From Gnetum montanum (lineage: Eukaryota; Streptophyta; Gnetopsida; Gnetales; Gnetaceae): DNA of 64,000 bases. The stretch is from contig MNCI01006929.1 in assembly GCA_015680685.1 (NCBI GenBank), positions 542,377-606,376 on the forward strand, given 5' to 3'. Every line of letters begins with the position of its first letter. The first letter of the stretch is position 1. Below, piece by piece: positions 24,751-35,810 of the stretch. Under the pieces are notes generated by a model. The model had not been told where the DNA came from, made no database searches, and was given only the letters and a program-made list of their open reading frames with translations. The position numbers and the translations under genes are program-made.

Positions 24751-25585
24751 TGATGAGTTATCATTTTGTTGGCCGCGATATCGCAACCATGATATCGTGT
24801 ACATGATATCACATACACGATATCACAACCTATCTCCTCATCTATAAAAAAGAGGTATACAAATCTAGCAGGCAGTGTTTTAGAGTATTAAGTTTAAGTT
24901 TTCAATAAGTTTTTAGTACATTAGTTTTTCCTCTCAACCCTTTTCTCCCAGTGCATGGCCACAGTGTGGTGATTATAATTGTATGACATCCTTATTCGAG
25001 TGTGACGTAGTTAGACATGAACATGACTAGCAATAAAGATCTAGATTACTTCATCATTGTAGCATTCACTTAGTTTAATTATTTAATTTTTATTGTTATT
25101 TATTGATTTCTTAGTTAACATCTCTTTACCCTAAACTTCTATTAAATGCGGAATGAATACGACTTGATCACGAGCATTTAAGTGTGACTACTTGGTAACC
25201 CAGTAGCGTACCTAGGATCTACGCTTGGTAATCCTAGTAGTAGTCATGCATGAGGTCTAAGATGTGTACAGATGATTAAGGAACAGATGCTCATTGCACT
25301 TAGGATAGTGAGATTCTCTCTCACTCTTCCCCTTTCCTAGTTTAGTTAATATTATTTACCATCATACCCAGGAGTAATATTAGTGTAGGAACACATCATA
25401 CACCTCACTCTGGACTAAACCATACGTGAAAAATCTAGTACTAGTTTAGGTGGGAAGACAACAAACTACAATCTATGAGTAACTATCTAGATACCACAAC
25501 TATCCCATCTGCAGAGTTCGACCGAATCATGCGTGAAATGCTCATATTCGTATGGTTGAGTGTATGGGTACCTCACCACTCATCA
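24751..25585 (+). repeat. R6 5' LTR
   Basis: TGATGAG...CTCATCA, 835 bases. It contains a GATATC array (24777-24824), the TATA box CTATAAAAAAG (24842-24851), paired CTTGGTAACC / CTTGGTAATCC motifs (25194-25235) and the family 3' terminus ending CTCACCACTCATCA. Confidence 0.85.
24777..24824 (+). promoter_or_regulatory. GATATC array, 14-bp period, R6 5' LTR
   Basis: Four GATATC palindromes start at 24777, 24791, 24805 and 24819, exactly 14 bases apart, 18 bases before the TATA box. The 8-base spacers (GCAACCAT, GTGTACAT, ACATACAC) are themselves partly self-complementary. The R6 3' LTR keeps the same spacing (32377, 32391, 32405, 32419) with some sites mutated. Confidence 0.8.
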
Positions 25586-25586
25586 T

Positions 25587-25604
25587 TAGCATCATTTCTG
25601 AAGA
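25587..25604 (+). other. R6 primer-binding site (degraded, tRNA-Asp type)
   Basis: TAGCATCATTTCTGAAGA follows the LTR after one base. It is a decayed form of the TGGCGCCGTTGCCGGGGA site complementary to tRNA-Asp; R8 at 52646 and R7 at 44018-44035 show better-kept versions. Confidence 0.6.
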
Positions 25605-25726
25605 CAGTGCTAGTTATCTAAATTAGTTATATCATACAAGGTCACTATACAAGAATTAATGATATATCTTTTAGGAAAAAATAATTATAAAAAGTCACAT
25701 ATAAATTCACACACACTTGCACAACC

Positions 25727-27464
25727 ATGCCTCTCCTACAATACTATGATAATGTCATACCTAGTGAGGACATTCATTGGAGAAACAACGAATTATATGA
25801 TAATGAAGATTGGAGTACGCAATCTAAGGTGGGTATTTCTTATAAACATAAATGAAGGCAGCATCATTCCAACGCACGAAGGCATAACTTACTCAATGAT
25901 GATGAACCCCTACTGGCCACCACAAGCCTAACGCAAATACAAGAGGCTATTCAAATCTCCCATAGGCATCGTAAAGAGAGCTACCTACCCAAGCTCGATT
26001 TAAACAACTTTCCCAATTTATCAAGAGGCTAAGACTTACATCCGCAACAACATTTACAAGCCTTCTACAATGCCTGTGCATGGAAAAACATTGATAATGG
26101 TTAGCAAAAACTTAAGCTCTTTCCTATGACACTCATTGGCCAAGCAAAAGTATGGTATAGATCGTTAAAACCAAATTCAATACAACATTGGCCAACAATG
26201 GTAGAACTCTTTAACGAAAGATATCAAACCTACGCAAGAGTGTCGACCTTGACGAAACAAATCCAAGAGTGAAAACAAGCATAACATGAACCCTTGGACA
26301 TGGCCTTAGAAAGATATTATGCACTATTAAACAACTGTCTAGGCCATGAGTTCTCTGAGGCAAGGATAATGTACCATATCATTGATGGGCTTTGTGATGC
26401 AACAAGAGAAACCCTAGGATCAACTATACAAGGTCAACTATACAAACTACGAACCCATCAATTCCAAGAGCTTATTATGTGGGTAGCAAATGAAAAAGCA
26501 AAAATGGCTAGATGGGAGAGTGTTGAAAAACATCAATAGGACCAAAATATCAACTTAACAGAGGTCCATGATCATAAAAATGAGAAATCAACCTATCTCA
26601 AGAGGGAAGAACCATGTTTTCTAGTACAACAATCATTAGAGGAAGTTGAGGCAAAGATCAATAAGATGTTGGAATGGACGCATAAAAAGTGTAGAGAATA
26701 TATTGATATTATTGGAGATAGATTTTTGACAACCCAATAAGCAAGACAAAGTATCATTNAATGCTTATGTAGTCCAACATCCTGTTTCTCCAACTGGGTT
26801 AACATACTCTATCTTGCCGCATTATCATTCTCCTCAACACTATTAGCCCATGTCTTCAACACAACTGCAGCCTTGTGTACCTTACACTTCTTCTAAATTT
26901 CAACATTCTCATCCTTTCCTTCCTTCTACATTGCGACCAACTATTCCTGAAGTGTTTGCACCACAACAACAACCCATGAACGTTGCTTATGCTACTATTG
27001 CCAACAAAAATGAGAGACCTCAGCAACATCGGAAGCGTCCCTTCTTTAGACATGATCGTAGGAAGGGATAACATAGTTCTAAGGCCACTACATTCTCTAA
27101 CTCAGCAGAAGTCCAACACTGTCGAGCATCCTTCTCTTCAAACCCAACGCCTCTTGTTACTTCATCAAGGCCACCAATTAACACTCCAACAACCATATGG
27201 CCCAATGAATATAGCCATGGAGGACAACATCTTGATCCTTGCATGTCATCTTACGGTCTCAAGTATCATAGTGCGTCAACTCTTTACCAGGGAACCACAT
27301 CTTATAAATTGCCCCACTACGCTTACTATAATCAAGTGTGTGAACCCCAATGGGGTAAGTATGACTAAGTTTCAATATTTCCAACATGCAAGGATCCTCA
27401 TCTTTCATTTATTATTCCTTTCCATGCTCAACCATTTAGTTATGGGGGATATCCCCCATTCTAA
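25727..27464 (+). pseudogene. R6 gag
   Basis: Collinear with R8 gag (52785-54765): start MPLL, a capsid-like region (KLKLFPMTLIGQAKVWY and YYALLNNCLGHEFSEARIMYHIIDGL), a Lys/Glu-rich linker, and a Pro/Gln-rich C-terminus ending in YGGYPPF-like residues. Gag would form the particle. The frame carries several stops and shifts. At the single N (26759) about 260 bases present in R8 are missing, including the zinc knuckle, so that loss may be an assembly effect. Start and stop are set by alignment to R8. Confidence 0.7.
26759..26759. other. Single N with missing gag segment
   Basis: Compared with R8, the sequence jumps here from the linker (equivalent to about 53800) to about 54060. Unlike the other single-N sites there is no flanking duplication. 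Confidence 0.7.
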
Positions 27465-28842
27465 TAATAAGCAGGATTAATAAATATTTTTCATTTTCTT
27501 TAATTTTACAATTTTTTCTATTTTCCAGTTTTTTATTTTTCAATTTCTTGTTCTACCTTTTTATCTTTTTTTCTTTTTACCTTTTTATAAGTAATCTCAT
27601 CTACGAATAAAACACTCATGTGGCTCATTAGTTGAGGTGTGTTCTATGTTATCAAGTCTTGAGTGATCAATTATTTCAATAGTGAGCCCATTACACCCAC
27701 TCATCCATTATACAAATAAGAGGTTCTGTTTGAGGGTACAGTGATATTCTTGACCTTCTTAAAACTTAAAATTAATTTTTTGTTCATTGTACCCAAAATG
27801 AAGAAGGATAGACCAAGAGGAAATGATTAGGGTGTGACATCAAGGGGACTTGTGGATTCTCTTTGGTGATATTTGTGAGAGTTATCATGCAACATAGGTG
27901 TACTAAGATACTTGAAGATCTAATGCAAAATGGGAGTAAGCGTAATCAAAAGGCACTCAAAAATCCAATGCTATTCTAGGGGGTCCCATTGGAAAGACAT
28001 GCATCCATGCCTGAAGGTTGGTGGCTTCTCTGGATTCAGCAATTGAAAAAAAAAAACAAATACAAAGAAAGTGCCACAAAGCAAAAATCACTCCTCCCTT
28101 GAATAAAATGCTAAGTGATCATACGCCTTGTTGTTATGGTACTCTCATAGTCGCTCACCATGGGATGAAATAATGCAATGTCACTGATCAAAGGAATGGA
28201 CTTGGTCCTAATCGTGGAATGATAGGTTATTGACATAATAATCATGCTTTACATGTAGGATTCATTATGCCCTGGGTCAGTTTCCTCATGTTCCAATCTC
28301 TACAATCCCTTCTATATCCCATCTCACCTCATTATTCATGTAATTGTAACTCATGTCTTGTGTAGCATAGAATTTAGACCTCATCCTGGTGATACTTACA
28401 TGTGTGTATTTTGTGGAACCAATGTGGATTACATTTAACCCTTTTAGTGCCCACGGACACTTTTAAGTGGGGTTACGCAAGGGCATTATAGGTTGGAACC
28501 TCCTTTAGGGAGGACCCACTTGTGTATTTGTGTAGTTTGCACTCATAACACATTTTTCACACACCATCTATTACCCTCAGCATATTTTCAACAATATTCT
28601 TTCCCTTATTACTATCCCTTCAATTCGAATGTTCCTATGATCCATCACATAGCCTTTTTCTCTCAACCTGAGGCTCTTATTAATCAATTCCACACCATCA
28701 TCATTATTCATGCCTTTAGAACTAGTTGAATTACCCTAAAATCCTTTAACACTTGTCCACATGTCCTTATTTTACATTGTTAACTTCAAAAAAATATTAA
28801 AAATTCAGTGTATTCCTTGGTGCCTTAATATCAATAGGTTAC
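27465..28842 (+). repeat. R6 spacer between gag and internal promoter
   Basis: Non-coding, and closely shared with R8 (54766-56215). It has a T-rich stretch, AAAATGAAGAAGG, the TGTGACATCAAGGGGACTTG block near 27834 and the CATGCATCCATGCCTGAAGG block near 27997, both also seen inverted in the R5 spacer. It replaces pol between gag and ORF2. Confidence 0.7.
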
Positions 28843-28930
28843 GATATCGCATACATGATATCGTGGCCGATGTGATATTGCATCCACGATATCATGTACG
28901 TGATATCGCATCACAAAAATCTATATATAC
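28843..28930 (+). promoter_or_regulatory. R6 internal promoter: GATATC array, hairpin and TATA box before ORF2
   Basis: GATATC or GATATT words start at 28843, 28857, 28874, 28888 and 28902 (spacings 14, 17, 14, 14). The outer pairs form an inverted repeat of about 26 bases with a few mismatches around a central loop. A TATA-like CTATATATAC begins at 28921, and ORF2 starts about 480 bases further on. The array has the same type and period as the element's own LTR promoter, but no LTR R/U5 sequence follows it, so it is not an LTR fragment. Confidence 0.65.
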
Positions 28931-29093
28931 GTGACCCCCCGCACTACTTGCCATAATTTTCCACTATTCATACGAGGGAGTTTTTTAGATTTCTCTCTAC
29001 AACTTGCGATTGCATGTCCCTTGCTTTCATACCTATATCTTGCTTGCTAGTCCTCCAATTTTCATTCTGTCTGAACCTACTTGAACCTAGAGT

Positions 29094-29401
29094 GTTTAGC
29101 TTAGTTGTGGAGGAGGGGCACATGCCAAATAGTCAATAAATTTTTTGGAATTTTTCATCGCCCAAAGGAAATTATCAAGGGTAATTAGTTATAACATTAA
29201 GGATAAATGTGCCAAAAATAATTTCATCCCCTTAGTTATACTGGGAAACTAGATTTGGAAACCACTAAGCAAAGAGGATTAAATATTATAATCTTTCAAG
29301 AAACATCACACAAAGATAAAATAAATTCATTAAGGCAAGCAGTAAGGTATAACCTAACTTTGGTAACAACCTTACTAATGATGGGCCTCGTGTGATTGCA
29401 G
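29094..29401 (+). other. Likely leader intron of R6 ORF2
   Basis: Acceptor TGTGATTGCAG lies immediately before the ATG at 29402. The donor position, by alignment with R5, reads CTAGAGT|GTTTAG, weaker than the GTAAGTT of R5. Splicing is inferred. Confidence 0.4.
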
Positions 29402-32159
29402 ATGGCCCTGAAACGTGGACAACAGGCAGGTCTTGCTCAAAGTAGGAGTAAACAACCTAGGATATGTGGACAAGTTCCTACTGGACAGCATGCAAAGTAG
29501 GAGGAACAATCATTTAGTATCCACCAAGAGGACCATACTACTGTACAATCAAGGTAGGCAGAAGGAGGAGTTGCCGCAGCGCCTGAACAGGGCCAACATC
29601 TCACGTTGCCCCAAGATTTTGTTCAGGCTATCCATGAAAGGTCCATATTCACTACAGTGATTATGGAATTAAATTTTGTATTTTTCAAAGAGTTTTCTCC
29701 AAATCCTATTAGGGACCACCTCAAACGGTCCCCGTTATGGCCTATCCTCTCTGAAAGCAATGCCTAGTACTTAAGGGAAACGTACCAATTTTGGCACAAT
29801 AAGGAACAAGGCACCATGGTTAACATTTGTGGTGTGATAGTCGATTTCTTTGTTCAAGCCATTTCAAAAGTATTAAACATTTTGAATATAGGGCCAAAGG
29901 TTGCTTAGTTGTCTACCCATTCAAACCCTAATGCGCAATGAGTTTGGTTGGAAAGAGCATATGGCAAGGAAGATAAGATGTTTAGAGAGTTCACGACAGA
30001 AGAGAGGATGTACTTCAAAGTAGGACTTATCACCTCTTCCCCACAAAGGGCTTAAAAAGAATTTCAACATATGCAGCAAGAGGATGTGTAATGTTGATGG
30101 GAAAGGTTAATGCTAACCTACCTCATCTATATTTTATGGAGATCCTGAGGTAGTTTGAAGAATAGAAGATAAGGAAGCTTGTGTTACCCTTCCCTTGTCT
30201 TATCAAGAAGTTGTGCCGACATGCTAGTATTAGAGGATACACCAATGATGTCTTCTGAAAAGCCAAAAATGCTTCATATGTTGAATTGCTAAAGCCACTA
30301 GTTGCAAAGAAAATCACTGGTGAGATGCTAGGGCTAGAACAAGAAAAGGAAAAAATGGTAGGGAAACTTACAAGACCCAACGAACTTTCAAGAATGGGAC
30401 CCAGCCAACAATAAGAAGCAGGGCCTAGCATGGGCTAGTAGGATCAACCACTGTCACTGCTGCAAGATTATAGACCGTTGATGAGCCATCTCCGGGCCAT
30501 TTCTGAGACAGTCAGTTGGGAAAGTTGTGATGAGGAAAATCTCTTCACGTAATCGACGATGCCATATAGCCCAAAGTTTCTTTGGATCATGCAAGGGGTG
30601 AAGTGTCCATCCATACAGGAGGAGGGGAGAGCACTTGGTCACAACAGATCTCGGGGAATGCTGCATCTTTTCAAGTGCAATTAGAAACTAGTGAAGGAGC
30701 CACAGTGGTGGTCATGCAACACTAGGATGCAGTAGGAGTCACATAAGCGGTCATAGACCATAGTAAGGAATCATTCAATATACCTATTGTGCCACCAGTA
30801 GACCTTACAAGAGCACGAGATGCTCAAACTCTAGCTGGAACCTCAATGACTCCTACAAAACACGAGGATGTACTTGATTGATTGCTACAAATAGGATAGG
30901 TAATGACATCCCTCATAATGTTACGATAATTCAATTAGACCTCATTTCCACCAAGGGGAAGCTAGTCTTGATAGAGATGAGGGTTGAGAATGATGAAGCA
31001 TAGGTGCAAAAATTTCAAGAAAGGCTCATGGCCCTATAAGTAGTAAAGTGGGATCTTTTGCAATTTGTTCCCGTAGACTAGCTAGACACTTTCAAAACTG
31101 AGCAATTGGCCAAACTATTGATAGAGAATAAGAAGGTGGCAGAAGAAAAAGATAACGTTGTTTGGGATGCCTCTATAGCACAAGTGCAAACTTATGTGCA
31201 TACCAAGGCACTCAAGGCCTTACAAGAGGAAAAAAAACAACTTGTTGCTGACAACCTTTGATTGACCTCTATGGAAAAGCAAAAGAATTTTCTCGAATAA
31301 CATTTTCAACAGTTGTGAGAAAAACTCATCTGGGTCAACTAGGACATGAACTGTTTAGCCAGGGAAAATCGAACCCTCTCGATTGAGGAGGTACACGGCA
31401 TCTATCAGAAGATGGCTATTGAAATAAGCAAGTGGAAGAATGAGGCTAAACAACATGAAAAGATAAAGGAGCACTTCCGGGACTAGGTGGAAATGTATAA
31501 ATAGATCATTGAGAAGGAGATCCATATGGCCAAGGCTCACATCAATGCTATTAGTGCTCAACACACTGACTGGCAGACCATATTGGACACATATGCATTT
31601 GGCCACTAGGCAGAAGTTAAGAACCAAGACTTGTAGATCTAGGACCTTATAGAATACATGGAGTTGGCAAACTTGCGGTATACCAACCTTGCCATGTTAA
31701 TAGCATGGCACTCGAGAACAGAGCTCAAGCAACAAGTAGCCACCACCTACATTAAATATGAAAGAACGCAAGAAGATATTGCAAAAATTGGAGGTTGCAA
31801 ATTTTGAACTTGAGGTTGTTAAAGCAAGCTACCAGGGACAAAAAGGTATCACAATAGACTTGGCTCGATGGCTTGCAAATTTTCAAGAATACAGAGACAA
31901 AGCCAAATCCTACGAGGAGGTACGACGGGTGTTTGCAGCTTGGTATGTCAAGGCAAATAAAATGTTTCTGCAACTACCCTACCCATGGGAGGTGCCAACT
32001 TCATCAAACATCAGAACGTTAGCATGGATGACATAGGATCCCCGAACTGAAGAGGAGAAACACCAGGCCATAATTCAACACCATAAAGTCCCAAGACCTG
32101 GAACACAAGACAAGGGAAAGGCACCCATGGAGGAGCCACCACCAGTAGGAACTACATGA
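29402..32159 (+). pseudogene. R6 ORF2: unknown non-pol protein with long coiled coil
   Basis: About 919 codons from MALKRGQQAGLAQSRSKQ to a TGA at 32157-32159. The N-terminal third has ELNFVFFKEFSPNPI, ETYQFWHNKEQGTMVNICG and VDFFVQAISKVLNI, resembling the conserved block of plant Transposase_32-type domains (recalled, not searched). From about 30890 to 31900 it is strongly helical and charged, with KTEQLAKLLIENKKVAEEKDN and similar heptad-like stretches predicting a coiled coil. An aromatic LPYPWEVPTSS block and a Pro-rich tail (EEPPPVGTT) end it. In the coiled-coil part in-frame stops are mostly TAG or TAA at Gln positions, and frameshifts are few. Homologous to ORF2 of R5 and R3. Role unknown. 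Confidence 0.7.
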
Positions 32160-32350
32160 GTTCCATCAATTTTGTAGCTATAGGATTTTCTTTCACATTC
32201 TTTGTGTTGTGTCTTAACTTTGTTCTGATTCCACACTACAGCATGAATCCATTCTCACCTGTCAATAATCCCATACCTATCCACTGTGTAATCAAAAAAT
32301 CTTGTTCTCACTTGAACTCGAGGATGAGTTTTCATTCAATCATGGGGATA

Positions 32351-33185
32351 TGATGAGTTATCATTTTGTTGGCCATGATATTGCAGCCATGATATCACGT
32401 ACGCAATATCACGTACGTGATATTGCATCCTGTCTCCTCATCTATAAATAAGAGGTAGACAGATCTAGTAGGTAGTTTTTTAGAGTATTAAGTTTAAGTT
32501 TTCAATAAGTTTTTAGTACATTAGTTTTTCTTCTCAACCCTTTTCTCCCAGTGCATGCCCACAGTGTGGTGATTGTAATTGTACGGCATCCTTATTCGAG
32601 TGTGATGTACTTGGACATGCACATGACTGATAATAAAGATTGAGATTACTTCATCATTGCAACATTCACTTAGTTTAATTATTTAATTTTTATTATTATT
32701 TATTAATTTTTTAGTTAACATCTCTTTACCCTAAACTCCTATTAAACGTGGAAAGAGTATGACTTGATCAAAAACATTTAAGTGTGACTACTTGGTAACC
32801 CAGTAGCATACCTAGGATCTACACTTGGTAATCCCAGTAGTAGTCATGCATGAGGTCCAAGATGTGTACATATGATTAAGGAACGGATGCTCATCGCACT
32901 TAGGCTAGTTAGATTCTCTCTCACTCTCCCCCTTTCCTAGTTTATTTAATATTATTTACCATCATACCCAAGAGTATCATTAGTGTAGGAACACATCATA
33001 CACCTCACTCTAGACTAAATCATATGTGATAAAGATAGTACTAGTCCAAGTGGAAAGATAGCAAACTACGATCTATAAGTAACTGTCTAGATACCACAAC
33101 TAGCCCATCTGCGGAGTTCGACCGGATTGTGTGTGAAATGCTTGTATTCATATGGTTGAGTGTAGGGGTACCTTGCCACTCATTA
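32351..33185 (+). repeat. R6 3' LTR
   Basis: 835 bases, the same length as the 5' copy. It starts TGATGAG directly after the polypurine candidate ATGGGGATA (32342-32350) and ends CTCATTA (CTCATCA with one change). GATATC-type sites lie at 32377, 32391, 32405 and 32419, three of them altered in one base or spacer. Confidence 0.85.
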
Positions 33186-33190
33186 GAATC

Positions 33191-35370
33191 CCATCAAAAA
33201 TGGGTTGTCACATTGCTTTACCTTGTTGGAGTTTTTGGAGAATCTCATTAACCTTTCCCTTCGCTAGATGGATATGCTTTTCATTCACCTCCTTTTGTAG
33301 GCCAACCAAAACTATGTAATTATTTTTAACTTTTTCAAATTTTAGAGCCTTATTTCTCTAGGTGGAAAAATCAATGGCTGATTTCTAGTGCAAGATGCAG
33401 ACCTCCTCTATGGAGAGATTATGATTCTCCACTACTAATCTCCTTAATTTGATGTTTACCCTGGTGAGCTACTCCTACTATTGATGGATAAATTCTTCTA
33501 CCTATTGTTTTTGTGCATCAATGTTTTGCAAGAACTAGTTTTTTGTGATCATGGACTCATTTTCTTAGCACATCTGAATCAAGTCCTTCTGTACTACATG
33601 GGTTTCAGCTTCTACCACAGACTAATTAAAGACCACCATTACCATTTCTTCCTCAACCCACTTAAGTTTTTCTTGAAGCTATTGAAAAGCTTCATCTTGT
33701 AGTAATGTAGGGTTGATAAGAGCAGGGTCAGCAATTCAAGCACACAATTCAATAACTTCTACAACCAAGTGTTGATTATGTGCTTGAGCTATTTCAAGTT
33801 GCCCCTCTAAAATAAGGCACTTGCCCTTTACCTCTAGGAACTCTGACTAGGTTGCAATGATGGTGTCTAAAAAATCAAAGATATCCAAAATTGATTGCTT
33901 GGTTCCCACCAATCAGTCTAGTAGTTCTTCATGTTGGGCTACATTTAAACTCTCATTGATTGTTCCTATAGACGTCTACACATCTCCTAGTGTAGAAAAA
34001 TCTGGTTTAGGTGTTGTAGGTGCATTTATGGCCTCAGTAATTTGATCAGCAATGATATTTGTTGTTGTCCATTACCCCTAGTGCTACATTACCAATATGG
34101 TTGTCTCTTCATCCTCCTCCAAGCACACTGAAAAGGAAGTGGCATTCCTAGATATTTCTAGGAATAGATGATGCTAAGAGAGAGACACTGTCACCTCTCA
34201 GGCACTTGGATTTAACCTTACATGCAATTATGTTCATTGGATAGATAGATTTGATCCACCTCCCTCCATTTGGCTTATTGTACAAGCCACTTCTCTGAGG
34301 TGACTCATGGCTGGTCTGTACACAAATGGGTCTCCATCACTAGTTCCTACCTACTACTCTCATTATTGTAAGAGCTACTCTCAAATTTTTCACATGCATT
34401 CAACCATACTAAGGACCTTCGATGTTTGCTCATGAGTAGGTCATTGTTGCTCCTCTTTTGTGGTCATGTCCAATATTTTATCTTTCATCATTTCAACCCA
34501 TGAAGCATCAAGAGCATGTTTGAGTGTATCATTTACATAGTGTACTATTCCTACCATTTTACATTAGGGGTTTTCTTCCACGTTCATTCTCCTTAAAGGG
34601 CTTCTCTATCTCTACATAGATTAGTTGTGGAAGATTTGCTGGAATTTTCTTGCTTAGAGTGGTGCATACTCGTGTGGAGAAGGTTGTCACCTTATTGGAC
34701 CTTACCATTGGATTGAGTGGTAGGCTGCCTCCACCAATGTAAGCATGCCAAACTCCTTACGGTCAACCCCATAACACTATTGAGTCTACTCTTTCCTTGC
34801 TCTAGGATCACCTTGTGTGGACAACTCGGCTAGTTTTGTTCTTGGATCAAGTAACCCAAGGACTTATGCAGTGGATTCTACTAAATAAGATACTTGGATA
34901 TCCTTAATTTTCACAACAGCTCCTACTCTCCTATTATTCCAGAAAAGATATGTTTCTCCAATGTACCACTCCCCACTGGAGGTGATGATTGGCCACATGG
35001 AAAAGGCTTGCAATTAAGCTTTGAAATCCTCTAGAGCTCATTCAAGGAACATCCAAAAATTTAGTTCTTGAAGAACTAAGCATTGAATTTCATGGTTATT
35101 GATTGTGTCAAGGCAATCCTATGTGAGTGTGACCTCTAGTCTAGGTACAAGTCCTAGCACCTTGCCTCACTATGAGTGTTCCAATGTAGCTTCTTCTTTG
35201 AGAATCTATTTGATAGATTCCACCTCAACCTTGTCTCTAAGAGGTCCTATTACATGGGCTTCCTTAGCCTGTTCTTGGCCATGTTCTTGTTGGCCTCTTC
35301 CTCCTCTAGGTTGCTTCTCCTGTGGTTGCAATAGTCCTTCCTCATGTAGTCTCTTAAATCTTGGTGCCAT
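33191..35370 (-). pseudogene. R5 ORF2, N-terminal part
   Basis: Minus-strand ATG at 35370, MAPRFKRLHEEGLLQPQEKQ, then a Gly/Gln/Glu-rich stretch. The conserved core follows: ELNFWMFLE, MWPIITSSGEWYIGETYLFW, VVKIKDIQVSYLVEST and LAELSTQGDPRARKE. Downstream the chain becomes helical until R6 interrupts it, and it resumes at 24750. The start codon directly follows an intron-acceptor-like TGTGATTACAA, where R6 has TGTGATTGCAG. Stops are scattered. The core blocks show it is the same protein family as R3 and R6 ORF2; function unknown. Confidence 0.65.
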
Positions 35371-35663
35371 TTGTAATCACACATAACAAAAAATTAGTAA
35401 TTATTACGTAACTCAAAATGATTGGAATACCTGATCTCATAAAGGAGTTACATTTGGCTAAGGTATGATTATGGCTGGATGGATTAGATATTTAATTATT
35501 AATTTAATCTTTGGTTTACCAGAGTTGTTAAAAGGGTTAAATTCTTCAAAAATTGATGATTTAAAAACATTTCATATCTTAACCCTTTAGGGGAGTTAGA
35601 AAAATTTTGAAAATTTTTTCATCAAAACCTTGGGGTTTGCTACCCCCACAACTAAGAACTTAC
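35371..35663 (-). other. Likely leader intron of R5 ORF2
   Basis: The minus-strand donor CTAGAG|GTAAGTT at 35664/35663 is a near-perfect plant 5' splice site. The acceptor position is the base before the ATG but reads CAA instead of CAG. Its 293-base length is close to the 297 of R3. Confidence 0.5.
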
Positions 35664-35810
35664 CTCTAGTAACTACAAGATCAAAGAACAAGGTGATTTG
35701 GATAAATAGTGTGTGACTTAGAGGCTTGGGAAGGGTTTGGGCTCTAAAAAATTGCAAAAACTCCTTGGGCGTTATGGACTAAATGTGAAAAATGAAAAAT
35801 GGTTAGTGGT

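Larger units (their letters stand above)
24751..33185 (+). mobile_element. R6: pol-less gag+ORF2 LTR retrotransposon nested in R5 ORF2
   Basis: Two LTRs of 835 bases each (24751-25585 and 32351-33185) bound the element. The flanks GAATA (24746-24750) and GAATC (33186-33190) fit a 5-bp target duplication with one change. The interior has a degraded primer-binding site, gag, spacer, internal promoter, leader intron, ORF2 and polypurine tract. No protease, RT, RNase H or integrase is present between gag and spacer. R8 has the same gag-to-spacer junction, so pol loss predates both insertions and the subfamily must have moved with enzymes supplied by other elements (inference). Confidence 0.8.

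Noticed and set aside
24777-24824. CRISPR-like array of spaced palindromes
   Set aside because: The repeat is only 6 bases with 8-base spacers directly before a TATA box in a plant LTR; no resemblance to CRISPR repeats or cas genes.
28843-28930. Internal GATATC array in R6 as a leftover solo LTR
   Set aside because: No TGATGAG terminus, no CTTGGTAACC motifs and no R/U5 sequence flank it, and the following leader is shared with R8 and positioned like the leaders of R3 and R5.
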